From Sphingomonadaceae bacterium 3R27C6 (lineage in GTDB: Bacteria; Pseudomonadota; Alphaproteobacteria; Sphingomonadales; Sphingomonadaceae): DNA of 64,000 nt. Positions within the stretch are counted from its first letter, which is position 1; each line of letters starts with the position of its first letter. Positions 20,615-30,041 of this stretch are shown one piece after another. Both the position numbers and the translations under genes were made by a program. The notes under the pieces are model-generated. The model searched no databases. It was not told the origin of the DNA and saw nothing but the letters and a program-made list of their open reading frames with translations. The stretch spans positions 124,001 to 188,000 of the forward strand of contig SCNS01000004.1 in NCBI GenBank assembly GCA_005503215.1. Reading direction: 5' to 3'.

Positions 20615-21957
20615 GCAAGAGTGTGTTCCCCGACGATTTCCTGTGGGGCGCGGCGACCGCCGCCTATCAGATCGAAGGATCGCCGCTCGCCGACGGCGCG
20701 GGCGCGAGCATCTGGCAGCGCTTCAGCCACGACCCGCGGCTGATGGCGGTCAAGGGCGACACCGGCGATGTCGCGTGCGACCATTATAACCGCATGCCCG
20801 CCGACGTCGCGCTGATGAAGGAATTGGGGCTCAAAGCCTATCGCTTCAGCGTCAACTGGGGCCGCGTGCTGCCCGAGGGCATCGGACGCGTGAACGAACC
20901 CGGCCTCGATTTTTACGAGCGGTTGGTCGACGAATTGCTCAAGAACGACATCGAGCCGCTGCTGACACTGCACCATTGGGACCTGCCCGCCGCGCTCGAC
21001 GACAAGGGCGGCTGGCTCAACCGCGATATCGCCGGCTGGTTCGCCGACTATGGCGCGGTGATGTACCGCCGCCTCGACGGCCGCGTGAAGAAGTGGGTGA
21101 CGCTCAACGAACCTTGGGTGATCACCGACGGCGGCTATCTCCATGGCGCGCTCGCCCCCGGACACCGCAACCTCTTCGAAACCCCGATCGCGAGCCACAA
21201 TCTGATGCGCGCGCACGGCGCGGCAGTCGAGGCGTATCGCAGCGAAGGCGCGCACGAAATCGGCCTCGTCGTCAATATCGAGCCCAAATATCCGGCGACC
21301 GACAGCGCCGAGGACGTCGCCGCAACGGCGCGCGCGCATGCCTATATGAACCGGCAGTATCTCGATCCGGCACTGAAAGGCTCCTACCCCGCCGAACTCG
21401 CCGAAGTGTTCGGCGAAGCCTGGCCCGAATGGTCCGCCGAGGACCTGAAAGCCATCTGCCAGCCGGTCGATTTCATCGGGATCAACTATTACACGCGCAA
21501 CGTCGTGAAGGCCGACCCGAACCAATGGCCCGTCGGCGCCTCGCCAGTGAAGCAGGTCGCGACGCACACGACCACCGACTGGGAAGTCTATCCCCCCGCA
21601 CTCACCGACATGCTCGTCTGGTTCCGCGATACCTATGGCGACATCCCCGTCTATATCACCGAGAATGGCGCTGCCTTCTACGACCCGCCGACCGCGGGCC
21701 CCGACGGGATCGACGATCCGCTGCGCTGCGACTATTTGCGCACGCACATCTCGGCGATCGGCGATGCGATCCGAAAGGGCGTCGACGTGCGCGGCTATAT
21801 GGCGTGGTCGCTGCTCGACAATCTCGAATGGTCGCTGGGCTTTTCGAAACGTTTCGGCATCGTCCATGTCGATTATGAAACGCAGGTCCGCACGCCGAAG
21901 CGCAGCGCGCGTTTCTACAGCAGCGTCATCGCCGCCAACGGAGGGAACCTCGGATGA
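20611..21957 (+). CDS. GH1 beta-glucosidase
   Basis: A 448-residue cytoplasmic glycoside hydrolase of family 1, with no signal peptide. The N-terminal FPDDFLWGAATAAYQIEG is the family signature. The acid/base Glu is in TLNEPW and the nucleophile Glu in YITENGAAF. The GH1 segment WSLLDNLEWSLGFSKRFGIV is complete. It probably hydrolyses imported beta-glucosides to glucose. It overlaps the genes on both sides by 4 nt, placing it firmly in the ABC-transporter operon. Confidence 0.96.
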   Translation: MSKSVFPDDFLWGAATAAYQIEGSPLADGAGASIWQRFSHDPRLMAVKGDTGDVACDHYNRMPADVALMKELGLKAYRFSVNWGRVLPEGIGRVNEPGLDFYERLVDELLKNDIEPLLTLHHWDLPAALDDKGGWLNRDIAGWFADYGAVMYRRLDGRVKKWVTLNEPWVITDGGYLHGALAPGHRNLFETPIASHNLMRAHGAAVEAYRSEGAHEIGLVVNIEPKYPATDSAEDVAATARAHAYMNRQYLDPALKGSYPAELAEVFGEAWPEWSAEDLKAICQPVDFIGINYYTRNVVKADPNQWPVGASPVKQVATHTTTDWEVYPPALTDMLVWFRDTYGDIPVYITENGAAFYDPPTAGPDGIDDPLRCDYLRTHISAIGDAIRKGVDVRGYMAWSLLDNLEWSLGFSKRFGIVHVDYETQVRTPKRSARFYSSVIAANGGNLG

Positions 21958-22820
21958 AAAAAATACTGATCCTCGCCGCCGCGGCGCTGCTCGCTCTCCC
22001 CGCCGCCGCGAAAGAACGCGCCGATCATTATGAGGCGATGACGTACAACATCCGTCTCGACCTCGCGTCGGACGGCGACAACGCCTGGCCGCGCCGGCGA
22101 AGCGCGCTGATCGCGCTCGTCGCCTATCAGGCGCCCGATTTCGTCGGGATGCAGGAGGTGCTGCAGCACCAGAAGCAGGCGGTCGAGGCCGACCTGCCCG
22201 GCTATCAATTCGTCGGCGTCGCGCGCGACGACGGCAAGGAAAAGGGCGAATATTCGCCGCTCGGTTTCCGCCGCGACCGCTTCACCCTCGTCGGATCGGG
22301 CACCTTCTGGCTGTCGCCGACCCCCGATACACCGAGCAAGGGCTGGGATGCCGCGCTGCCGCGGATCGCCACCTGGGCGCGACTGCACGACCGGACGGCG
22401 AAACGCACCTTCCTCGTCGTGAACACCCATTTCGACCATATCGGCGAGGTCGCGCGGCAGGAAAGCGCCCGCCAGATCCGCCGCTGGATCGAAGGGCAGC
22501 GCAAGGCGAGTGAAACCGCGGTGCTGTTGGGCGACTTCAACAGCCCCGCGACGAGCAATCCCTATGCCGCGATCGTCGAGCCCGGCAAGGGGGCGCTCCG
22601 CGACAGCCGCCTTATCAGCCGCACGCCGCATTACGGCCCGCTCGGCACCTTCACCGGCTTCAAGATCGCGCAGATGGACCCGAGCCCGATCGACCATATC
22701 TTCGTCAGCGACGATGTGACGGTGCTGCGCCACGCGACGCTGACCGACCAGAATGGCGGCAAGCTGCCGTCGGATCATTATCCGGTGGTCGCCGACCTGT
22801 GCATCGGAAAAGGCTGCTGA
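21954..22820 (+). CDS. Exported endonuclease/exonuclease/phosphatase-family protein
   Basis: A 288-residue member of the EEP fold with a signal peptide cleaved near LPAAAK. The metal and catalytic residues are visible in YNIRLD, GMQEV, NTHFDHIG, GDFNSPATSNPY and SDHYPVVADL. Members of this group in carbohydrate loci cleave phosphodiester or phosphomonoester bonds, but the substrate here is unknown. It is the last gene of the operon, starting 4 nt inside the GH1 gene and converging on the PF10091 gene. Confidence 0.85.
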   Translation: MKKILILAAAALLALPAAAKERADHYEAMTYNIRLDLASDGDNAWPRRRSALIALVAYQAPDFVGMQEVLQHQKQAVEADLPGYQFVGVARDDGKEKGEYSPLGFRRDRFTLVGSGTFWLSPTPDTPSKGWDAALPRIATWARLHDRTAKRTFLVVNTHFDHIGEVARQESARQIRRWIEGQRKASETAVLLGDFNSPATSNPYAAIVEPGKGALRDSRLISRTPHYGPLGTFTGFKIAQMDPSPIDHIFVSDDVTVLRHATLTDQNGGKLPSDHYPVVADLCIGKGC

Positions 22821-22828
22821 AACCGCGA

Positions 22829-22860
22829 CCCCTCATCCCGGCGACGGCCGGGATGAGGGG
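22829..22860. terminator. Hairpin between convergent genes
   Basis: A perfect 14-bp stem (22829-22842 with 22847-22860) closes a GACG loop between the EEP gene and the convergent glucanase gene. There is no T-run, so it may act as a bidirectional transcript end or may be a REP-like dispersed hairpin. Confidence 0.6.
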
Positions 22861-22866
22861 GCGAGT

Positions 22867-24369
22867 CTAGTCCGCCTTCGCCTTGTCGAGCCAACCGCCG
22901 GTGAAACCGATCCGCTGGAGCCCGCGGACGATATGCGGGTTCCCCCGCATCACCTTCCACACGAAGCCGCTGCGATGATTTTCCATCATCGCGAGGATCG
23001 GCCCCTGGTCGATGCCGAGATAGTCGTTCGCTACCCAGCCATGGACCGGATCGACCGCGCCGCTACGCATAGCCGGATCGGCGAAGGTGAAGCTGGGATT
23101 GAACGCGTCCTTGAAGCCGTAGCGCGTGTAGAGCCGCGCGCCATATTGCGTGCGCATCGCCATTAGCGCGGGAATTGCCACCTCGGGCGCGAAGGCGACC
23201 GAGCCGCCCGCCGCGGTCGGGACGATCGTGCCGTCGTCGACGACACGGATCGCGCTGACGCCGCGCGCCATATAGCCGTTGAAGAAGCGCGGGGTTCCGC
23301 CGACGCTATATTTATCCTTCGAATATCCCGGCCCGTCCGACGCGGTCCAGCCCCAGATATCGGCGCTATATCCCGCCCATTTGTTCGGATTGTCGGCGCC
23401 ATAGGCGCGCTGCGCCAGCGTCGCGCGGCGGCTGTTCTCAAAATAGTCGATGCCCTTGCCGCGCATGAAGTCGTCGCGGATACCACGGAAATCCACCCAG
23501 ACATGGCTATATTGGTGGCCGAACAGCGGCTCGAACTGCAGATGCTGCTGCCCGTAATAAGTGCCCCAGTCCTTTTCGAGATCGGTGGCCCAGCCCTTGT
23601 CCCACGCGTCCTTGCCAACCGGATGCGTCGGCGATCCGAGAGCCAGCACATAGACGAGCATGCCCTCGTTATAGCCGACCCAGTCGTGCGTCTCGAAACC
23701 CTTCTCGGGCTTCCACCCCATGGTGATGCCGTGCGAACCCGCGAGGTTCCGCGCCTCGGTGCCGGTGTTCGTCCGCTGGACGAAGGTCCAGTCGACGCGG
23801 GTATAGATTTTCTCGGCAAGGTCGCGGATCTCGGCCTCGACCGGGTCGTTCCGGTCGTAATAGCTTTGCGCGAACAGCGCGCCGCCGAGGAACAGGCTGG
23901 TGTCGACGGTCGACAGCTCGGTCGTCTTGTGACGCGTCCCGTCGTCATTCTTCAGGAAGTGATAGAAGAAGCCCTTGTGACCCGTGGTGCCCGCGGCGTC
24001 GGGGCCCTGCGGCGCGGTCCAGTAGAAACGCAGGCAATCGCGCGTGCGCAGCGCCGCTTCGGCGCGCGTCACATAGCCACGCTCTGCCCCGATGCCGTAT
24101 GCGGTCAGCGCAAAGCCCGTCGCCGCGATCGACGAGAAGGGATTGCTCGGCCAGCGATCGGGCGCGAGGCACCGCTTGGTGTCAGTGGTGTCCCAGAAAT
24201 AGCGAAAGGTGCGCTCGGTCAGCTCTTCGGAAAAGGCTGCCTCGGTCAACGGCGGCAATTTCGCGGCCGATGTTTCGACTGGTGCGACGGCCGACGGCGC
24301 CGGAGTGGCGGTGCATGCCGTGGTCAGCGCGAGCAGGGGCAGGAGCGATGCCCCGATACGAAACGACAT
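22867..24369 (-). CDS. PF10091 (glucoamylase-like) lipoprotein, probable GH144 beta-1,2-glucanase
   Basis: A protein of about 500 residues with a lipobox (LLALTTAC) and a helical (alpha/alpha)6-type catalytic domain. Diagnostic PF10091 segments are RTFRYFWDTTD, NPFSSIAATGFALTAYGIGA, WVGYNEGMLVYVLALGSPT, FGHQYSHVWVDFRGIRDD and YFENSRRATLAQRAYG. Pfam calls the family a putative glucoamylase; characterised members define GH144 and hydrolyse beta-1,2-glucan. Specificity here is inference. As a lipoprotein it probably acts at the outer membrane or in the periplasm, feeding the GH3 enzyme and the importers. It lies downstream of the TonB-receptor gene, separated by a terminator-like hairpin. Confidence 0.82.
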   Translation of the reverse strand: MSFRIGASLLPLLALTTACTATPAPSAVAPVETSAAKLPPLTEAAFSEELTERTFRYFWDTTDTKRCLAPDRWPSNPFSSIAATGFALTAYGIGAERGYVTRAEAALRTRDCLRFYWTAPQGPDAAGTTGHKGFFYHFLKNDDGTRHKTTELSTVDTSLFLGGALFAQSYYDRNDPVEAEIRDLAEKIYTRVDWTFVQRTNTGTEARNLAGSHGITMGWKPEKGFETHDWVGYNEGMLVYVLALGSPTHPVGKDAWDKGWATDLEKDWGTYYGQQHLQFEPLFGHQYSHVWVDFRGIRDDFMRGKGIDYFENSRRATLAQRAYGADNPNKWAGYSADIWGWTASDGPGYSKDKYSVGGTPRFFNGYMARGVSAIRVVDDGTIVPTAAGGSVAFAPEVAIPALMAMRTQYGARLYTRYGFKDAFNPSFTFADPAMRSGAVDPVHGWVANDYLGIDQGPILAMMENHRSGFVWKVMRGNPHIVRGLQRIGFTGGWLDKAKAD

Positions 24370-24383
24370 TTGATACTCCAAAA

Positions 24384-24428
24384 AAAGTGAGGCGCCCGGC
24401 CCGCGGGAGGGGGTGCGGGCCGGGCGCC
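24384..24428 (-). terminator. Terminator/attenuator after the TonB-receptor gene
   Basis: A perfect 14-bp stem (24391-24404 with 24415-24428) is followed on the minus strand by TCAC and a run of T residues. It begins 11 nt after the receptor stop and ends about 15 nt before the glucanase start, so it should lower glucanase transcription relative to the receptor. Confidence 0.75.
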
Positions 24429-24438
24429 TGTCAGCCGG

Positions 24439-27400
24439 TCAGAAAGAAAATCCGGCCGATAGCTTTACTGTTCGCGGCGTGTTTCCGCCAACGCCAATGC
24501 CCGAAATTTCGAGATAGCGGGGCGACGTCGGATCGTTGTTGTAATCGACATAGTTGCGATCGTTGAACAGGTTCAGAATGTCGACGCGAAGGCGCAGGCG
24601 CGATTCCTCGCTGATGAACTTGAACGGGATATATTTGGTGATCGCGACGTCCATCTGGCGGAAGCCCCAGCGATCGCCATTGCCGTCAGCCTCGTTCGAA
24701 ATGACGGTGCGGCTGGGGTTCGCTCCGCCCTGGTTGATGAACGCCTTGAGGTACGGCGGCGACGCGATCTGGAACTTGCCCGACAGCGTCACGCCGATCG
24801 GCAGATCGACCGAGCCCGTCGCGACCAAACGATGCTTGCGCACCCCGCTCGACCGCGTGACGGTATAGTCCTCCAGCGACGGGAAATCGAGGCTGAAGGT
24901 TTCGCCAAACTGCCGGTTTTCCTCGGCTTGGGTATAGGTATAGGTTGCCGAGAAGCTCCACGGCGACGCGGCGGTGTAGTTCTTGACCAGCTTGAGATAG
25001 CCCGTGTCGGCGCTGGTTTCGATGCCGTTGGTCCCGATGATGATCGACCCGAAGCCCGGAGGCGCGAAACCGAAGGGTGAGTTCGGCGCCGCGGGGGCAG
25101 GCGGGAAGAAGGTGCCGTCGGGGCGGCGGTTGCCGAGCAGATAGGCGAAGCCGTCCTTCGACTCGATATGGCTATAGCCGACCTCGGCCTCGAACAACGG
25201 GGTTACCCTGGCGCGGAAGCCCAGGCTGAACTGGTCCGAATAGGGAACCTTCAGGTCGTTCTCGATGAAGCGCAGCTCGCGGCCGCCACCCGCTCCGGCG
25301 CCGGCGAGCAGCTGCTGGCGGCCGGCTTCGGTCAGGTAGATCGGGTTCCACGGCACACAGGTCGGCCCGGGGGCGCATGTGTTGTTCGGGTCGCCGGTGA
25401 TGAAGTTGAATGTCCGCGTGGTGAAGGATCCGACGCTGATTTCCTGCTGCAGGAAGTCGAACTGGTTGCGGTCGTACGAGCGACCCGCCCCGCCGAACAC
25501 CACAAAGCGCCCATCGTCGTCGAGTTCGTAGCTGAAGCCGATACGCGGCTGCCACGCACCCGTGAACGCCTTGCGCTCGCTGCCCGTCGAGATGAAGTCG
25601 CGGATGTCGTAATCGGCGTTGACGAGGTTCGGGTAATTGGCCGGCGACACCGCATTCACCGCATCGGCGGGGTGGACGAAGTCGAGGAAGGCCGGCGTCC
25701 GCTCATAGTCCCAGCGCACGCCGAGGTTCAGCGTCAGCCGGTCGGTAACCTCCCAATCGTCCTGCACATAGATACCGAACTGGAAATTCTTCGAATTGAT
25801 GATCGGGTCGCCGTTACCCGTCGAGGCGCCGAACTGGACGCGGTAGGGCACATCGTCGTTGAAGGTGCCGCCACCGGGGTTGAATGCCGGGTTATAGGTA
25901 TAGACGGGATTGAAGGCGTTGAGCTGTAGCGAATTGAGTTCGACCCATTTCGCCTTGGCGCCGACCTTGATCGTATGGCCCTCGAACCCGGTCCAGGTGA
26001 AGTCGTTCTGGACGCCCCAGCCCTTCTGGCCCTTTTCCTGGAAATTGCTGCCGCCGCCAATGCGCAGGATGTCGCCGCGGACGACCACACCCGGCTGCGG
26101 ATTGGTGGGCGATGGGCCGGCATAGGCAAAGAGGAAGCCGTTGCCGAATTCGGTCGGCGTCGGCGCCCATTTGGCGTCTTCATAGGTCAGCTTGAAATCG
26201 TTGATCCAGTTGTCGGCCGTATGCTCCCAGCGCGCGGTGACGCGCAGTTCCTCGACATCCTGCGAGCTGATCGTGCTGCGCGCGTTGAAACCGCTGCCCA
26301 GGAACTCGCCGGTTTCCTTGCGATATTTGCCCGACAGCTCGATCAAGTCGCTGTTCGACGGCTGGAAGTTGAGTTTGCCGAAATAGAGATCTTCGTTGAA
26401 CGTCGCGTTGGTCGGGCCGAACACGCCCTGATATTCGGACGGAAAATAGCTGACCGGCAGGTTGAGTCCCGGCTGGACGTCGACCGGCTGCTGCTGCCGC
26501 TTGCCTTCATAGGTCACGAAAAAGTGCAGCATATCCTTGATGATCGGACCACCCAGCGCGCCGCCGAACTGGAAATCCTTCGTCTTGACCTTGCTCGTCG
26601 TCAGTTCGGTCGGCCGCGCGTCGCGCAGGCTCTGATCGGTGTAATCGATGAAGGCTTCGCCGTGGAATTCATTGGTGCCCGACTTGGTCACCGCGGTGAT
26701 CGCGACCGAGCTGACCTGGTCGAATTCGGCCTTATAGTTCGACGAAATGACGCGATATTCGCCGACCGCGAGCTGCGGGAAGGGATTGCCCTGCGTCGAA
26801 TCCTGGCCAGTTATACCGTTTTTGAGAACATAGTCCTTCTGTCCGACGCCATCGATGAAGATGTTGACGCCGCGGCTGTCCTGGGCGCCGCCTTGCAGGC
26901 GCGATTGGCCGCTGGCCCCGGTCACGAACTGGACGCCCGGCGCGAGGTCGGCAAAGGCGAGGAAGTTGCGGTTGTTCTGCGGCAATACCTCGATCTGGCG
27001 CTGAGTGATGTTCGAACCGACCTCGCCGCCCTCCATCGACCGGATGCGGGTGCCCGTAACGATGATCGCGTCGCCGCCGCCCTCGGCGATGTCCGGCTGC
27101 GAGAAATCGAAGTCGAGCACGGCGCTCTGTCCAACCGAGAGGGTGAATTCGTCGGTGTTGCGCACGCCGCCCGGCGTCGTGATTTCAAGCCGATAGGTGC
27201 CGACCGGAAGCGAAGCGATATTGTAACTGCCGCTCGTGCCAACCGTCGCGGTGCGCGTCAGGCCGGTGTTGACGTTGATCGCGGTGACCTGCGACACGCC
27301 GCCCTCGGCCTTTATCGTGCCGCGCAGCGAGGCGTTCGACACCTGCGCATACGCAGGTGTCGCCACCCCGACGGCGAGCGCGGCACCGGCGCTGCTCCAT

Positions 27401-27474
27401 GCCAGCGCAGCGGCGAGCGTGCGGGCGCGCGAACGGCGCGCGGAAACGGTCTGAAATTCATGCGGAAACTTCAC
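24439..27474 (-). CDS. TonB-dependent outer-membrane receptor with CarboxypepD_reg-like N-terminus
   Basis: An outer-membrane transporter of about 1011 residues. A long signal peptide ends near TPAYAQ. Residues about 45-110 form a carboxypeptidase-regulatory-like beta domain (VNTGLTRTATVGTSGSYNIA). The plug follows with IIVTGTRIRS and then a large barrel ending in the aromatic VKLSAGFSF. This layout is shared by Oar-like and polysaccharide-uptake receptors. The start is a GTG with GGGAGG 5 nt upstream; an ATG just before it runs at once into a stop. It diverges from GH3 across a shared LacI-type operator and is likely the entry port for glucan oligosaccharides. Confidence 0.93.
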   Translation of the reverse strand: MKFPHEFQTVSARRSRARTLAAALAWSSAGAALAVGVATPAYAQVSNASLRGTIKAEGGVSQVTAINVNTGLTRTATVGTSGSYNIASLPVGTYRLEITTPGGVRNTDEFTLSVGQSAVLDFDFSQPDIAEGGGDAIIVTGTRIRSMEGGEVGSNITQRQIEVLPQNNRNFLAFADLAPGVQFVTGASGQSRLQGGAQDSRGVNIFIDGVGQKDYVLKNGITGQDSTQGNPFPQLAVGEYRVISSNYKAEFDQVSSVAITAVTKSGTNEFHGEAFIDYTDQSLRDARPTELTTSKVKTKDFQFGGALGGPIIKDMLHFFVTYEGKRQQQPVDVQPGLNLPVSYFPSEYQGVFGPTNATFNEDLYFGKLNFQPSNSDLIELSGKYRKETGEFLGSGFNARSTISSQDVEELRVTARWEHTADNWINDFKLTYEDAKWAPTPTEFGNGFLFAYAGPSPTNPQPGVVVRGDILRIGGGSNFQEKGQKGWGVQNDFTWTGFEGHTIKVGAKAKWVELNSLQLNAFNPVYTYNPAFNPGGGTFNDDVPYRVQFGASTGNGDPIINSKNFQFGIYVQDDWEVTDRLTLNLGVRWDYERTPAFLDFVHPADAVNAVSPANYPNLVNADYDIRDFISTGSERKAFTGAWQPRIGFSYELDDDGRFVVFGGAGRSYDRNQFDFLQQEISVGSFTTRTFNFITGDPNNTCAPGPTCVPWNPIYLTEAGRQQLLAGAGAGGGRELRFIENDLKVPYSDQFSLGFRARVTPLFEAEVGYSHIESKDGFAYLLGNRRPDGTFFPPAPAAPNSPFGFAPPGFGSIIIGTNGIETSADTGYLKLVKNYTAASPWSFSATYTYTQAEENRQFGETFSLDFPSLEDYTVTRSSGVRKHRLVATGSVDLPIGVTLSGKFQIASPPYLKAFINQGGANPSRTVISNEADGNGDRWGFRQMDVAITKYIPFKFISEESRLRLRVDILNLFNDRNYVDYNNDPTSPRYLEISGIGVGGNTPRTVKLSAGFSF

Positions 27475-27586
27475 GGCATCCTCCCTTTTTGGCCCCCGAC
27501 ATTCCCCGCGCTCGTTTCCTTCGCTGGCCGGCCTTGCCTCCGGTGCAGCGACGAGTCGCGGGAAATTGCGTCGTTGTTTTTTTAGT

Positions 27587-27616
27587 TTGTAACCGGTTTC
27601 ACGATCACTGTATAGG
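27587..27616 (+). promoter_or_regulatory. Candidate promoter of the GH3 operon
   Basis: TTGTAA (27587-27592) and TATAGG (27611-27616) are spaced 18 nt. The -35 element lies inside the operator, which would fit repression by steric block. Assigned by eye only. Confidence 0.4.
27588..27601. promoter_or_regulatory. LacI-type operator between TonB-receptor and GH3 genes
   Basis: TGTAACCGGTTTCA shares the TGTAACCGGTT core with the sites at 13139 and 15701. It lies about 115 nt from both divergent starts (27474 minus, 27722 plus), well placed to control both. Confidence 0.78.
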
Positions 27617-27721
27617 GGGAAGCGACACAGAGGGATGCAATCGGGGGCCAGCCGGTTTTCGGCCGATTTCGGCCAATCCTTGTGACAATGTATAAGCAAA
27701 TCCGACTGGGAAGGACGAATC

Positions 27722-30040
27722 ATGCCGCCGATGACGCGCAACCTCACATGCCTGACGCTGGCCACCCTGATGGTGGCTGGGCAGCTCTCCCCCGCCCCGC
27801 TGATGGCCAAGCCCGCGACGAGCACGAACGAGGCGGCGCCAATGGATTCCGCGGGCTGGATGCGTCCCGATCCAAAGATGGATCGGTTCATCGCCGACCT
27901 GATCGCGAAGATGACGCTCGACGAGAAAGTCGGGCAATTGTCGCTGCTGACCAGCGACTGGGATTCGACCGGCCCGACGATGCGCAAAGGCTATCAGGAC
28001 GATATTCGCAAGGGGCGCATCGGGTCGATCTTCAACGCCTTCACCGCCAAATATACGCGCGAGCTGCAGCGGCTGGCGGTCGAGGAGACGCGGCTGAAGA
28101 TCCCCCTGCTCTTCGGTTATGACGTCATCCACGGCCACCGCACCATCTTCCCCATCTCGCTGGGCGAATCGGCGAGCTGGGACCTGAAAGCCATTGAAAA
28201 AGCAGCACGAATTTCTGCAACCGAGGCATCGGCGGAAGGCATCCACTGGACCTTCGCGCCGATGGTCGACGTCGCGCGCGACCCGCGCTGGGGCCGCATG
28301 TCCGAGGGCGCGGGCGAAGATGTATACCTTGGCAGCAAGATCGCGGTCGCGCGCGTGCGCGGTTTCCAGGGCGATGACCTGAAGCGTGTCGACACGGTGC
28401 TCGCGACCGCCAAGCATTTCGCCGCCTATGGCGCGGCGCAGGCCGGCCGCGACTATCACACGGTCGACATCTCCGAACGCACGCTGCGCGACACCTATCT
28501 GCCGCCGTTCAAGGCCGCCGCCGACGCGGGCGCCGCGACCTTTATGACCTCGTTCAACGAATATGACGGCGTCCCGGCGTCGGGCAGCCACTATCTGCTC
28601 ACCGACGTGCTGCGCAAGAAATGGGGCTTCAAGGGCTTCATCGTAACCGATTACACGTCGATCAACGAAATGGTCCCGCACGGCTATTCGCGCGACCTGA
28701 AGCAGGCCGGCGAGCAGGCGATCAACGCCGGAGTGGACATGGATTTGCAGGGCGCGGTGTTCATGGATCACCTCGCCAAGTCGGTCGCCGAGGGCAAGGT
28801 CGACGTCAAACGCGTCGACGAGGCGGTGAAAACGATCCTCGAAATGAAATATCGCCTCGGCCTGTTCGAGGATCCCTATCGCTATTCGGACGAGGCGCGC
28901 GAAAAGGCGACCATCTATCGCCCCGATTTCCTCGAGGCCGCGCGCGACGTCGCGCGCAAGTCGATCGTGCTGCTGAAGAACAAGGACAATGCCCTGCCCC
29001 TCGCCGCAGCGGCGAAGTCGATCGCGGTGATCGGCCCGCTCGGCAACAGCAAGGAGGACATGATCGGCAGCTGGTCCGCTGCGGGCGACCGCAAGACGCG
29101 GCCGGTGACATTGCTGGAAGGGATGCAGGCGCGCGCGCCCAAGGGCACGACGGTCGCCTATGCCAAGGGCGCCGGCTATCAGTTCGCCGATGCGGGCAAG
29201 AGCGACGGTTTTGCCGAGGCGATCGCGCTCGCGCGGAAATCGGACGTCATTATCGCCGCGATGGGCGAGCATTGGAACATGACCGGCGAAGCGGCGAGCC
29301 GCACCTCGCTCGACCTGCCCGGCAACCAGCAGGCGTTGCTCGAAGAGCTGAAGAAGACCGGAAAGCCGATCATCCTCGTGCTGATGAGCGGGCGTCCGAA
29401 CAGCATCGAATGGGCCGACGCCAATGTCGATGCGATCCTCGAGGCCTGGTATCCGGGCACGATGGGCGGCCATGCGATCGCCGATGTGCTTTATGGCGAC
29501 TACAACCCGTCGGCCAAGCTGCCCGTAACCTTCCCGCGCAATGTCGGGCAGGTGCCGATCCATTACGACATGAAAAACACGGGGCGCCCGATCAAGCCCG
29601 AGGATCCGAACGCCAAATATGTCTCGCGCTATCTCGATACGCCGAACACCCCGCTTTATCCGTTCGGTTACGGCCTCAGCTACACGAGCTTCGCTTATTC
29701 GCCGGTGACGCTCGACAAGGCGAAAATCCGTCCGGGCGAGAAATTGACCGCGAGCGTCACGGTGACCAACAGCGGCGCGCGCGACGGCGAGGAGGTCGTG
29801 CAGCTCTACGTCCGCGACCTCGTCGGATCGGTGACGCGGCCGGTGAAGGAGCTCAAGGGTTTCGAGAAAATCAGCCTCAAGAAGGGCGAAAAACGGACGA
29901 TCCGCTTCACCCTGACCGACGCCGACCTCGCCTTCACGCGGCAGGACATGAGCTGGGGCAGCGAACCCGGCCAGTTCAAGCTGTGGGTCGGTCCGTCGTC
30001 GGCCGAAGGGTCGGAGGCCAGTTTCGAGCTGACCGAATAG
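27722..30040 (+). CDS. GH3 beta-glucosidase (BglX type), exported
   Basis: A 772-residue glycoside hydrolase of family 3 with a signal peptide ending near PLMAK. The (beta/alpha)8 domain covers about 50-380 and includes GYDVIHGHRTIFPI, the KHFAAYG motif and the nucleophile Asp310 in FIVTDYTS. The alpha/beta sandwich follows, then a C-terminal fibronectin III-like domain (VTVTNSGARDGEEVVQLYV). It probably acts in the periplasm on beta-gluco-oligosaccharides released by the glucanase. AAGGA stands 6 nt before the ATG. The sulfatase gene starts 1 nt after its stop. Confidence 0.95.
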   Translation: MPPMTRNLTCLTLATLMVAGQLSPAPLMAKPATSTNEAAPMDSAGWMRPDPKMDRFIADLIAKMTLDEKVGQLSLLTSDWDSTGPTMRKGYQDDIRKGRIGSIFNAFTAKYTRELQRLAVEETRLKIPLLFGYDVIHGHRTIFPISLGESASWDLKAIEKAARISATEASAEGIHWTFAPMVDVARDPRWGRMSEGAGEDVYLGSKIAVARVRGFQGDDLKRVDTVLATAKHFAAYGAAQAGRDYHTVDISERTLRDTYLPPFKAAADAGAATFMTSFNEYDGVPASGSHYLLTDVLRKKWGFKGFIVTDYTSINEMVPHGYSRDLKQAGEQAINAGVDMDLQGAVFMDHLAKSVAEGKVDVKRVDEAVKTILEMKYRLGLFEDPYRYSDEAREKATIYRPDFLEAARDVARKSIVLLKNKDNALPLAAAAKSIAVIGPLGNSKEDMIGSWSAAGDRKTRPVTLLEGMQARAPKGTTVAYAKGAGYQFADAGKSDGFAEAIALARKSDVIIAAMGEHWNMTGEAASRTSLDLPGNQQALLEELKKTGKPIILVLMSGRPNSIEWADANVDAILEAWYPGTMGGHAIADVLYGDYNPSAKLPVTFPRNVGQVPIHYDMKNTGRPIKPEDPNAKYVSRYLDTPNTPLYPFGYGLSYTSFAYSPVTLDKAKIRPGEKLTASVTVTNSGARDGEEVVQLYVRDLVGSVTRPVKELKGFEKISLKKGEKRTIRFTLTDADLAFTRQDMSWGSEPGQFKLWVGPSSAEGSEASFELTE

Positions 30041-30041
30041 G

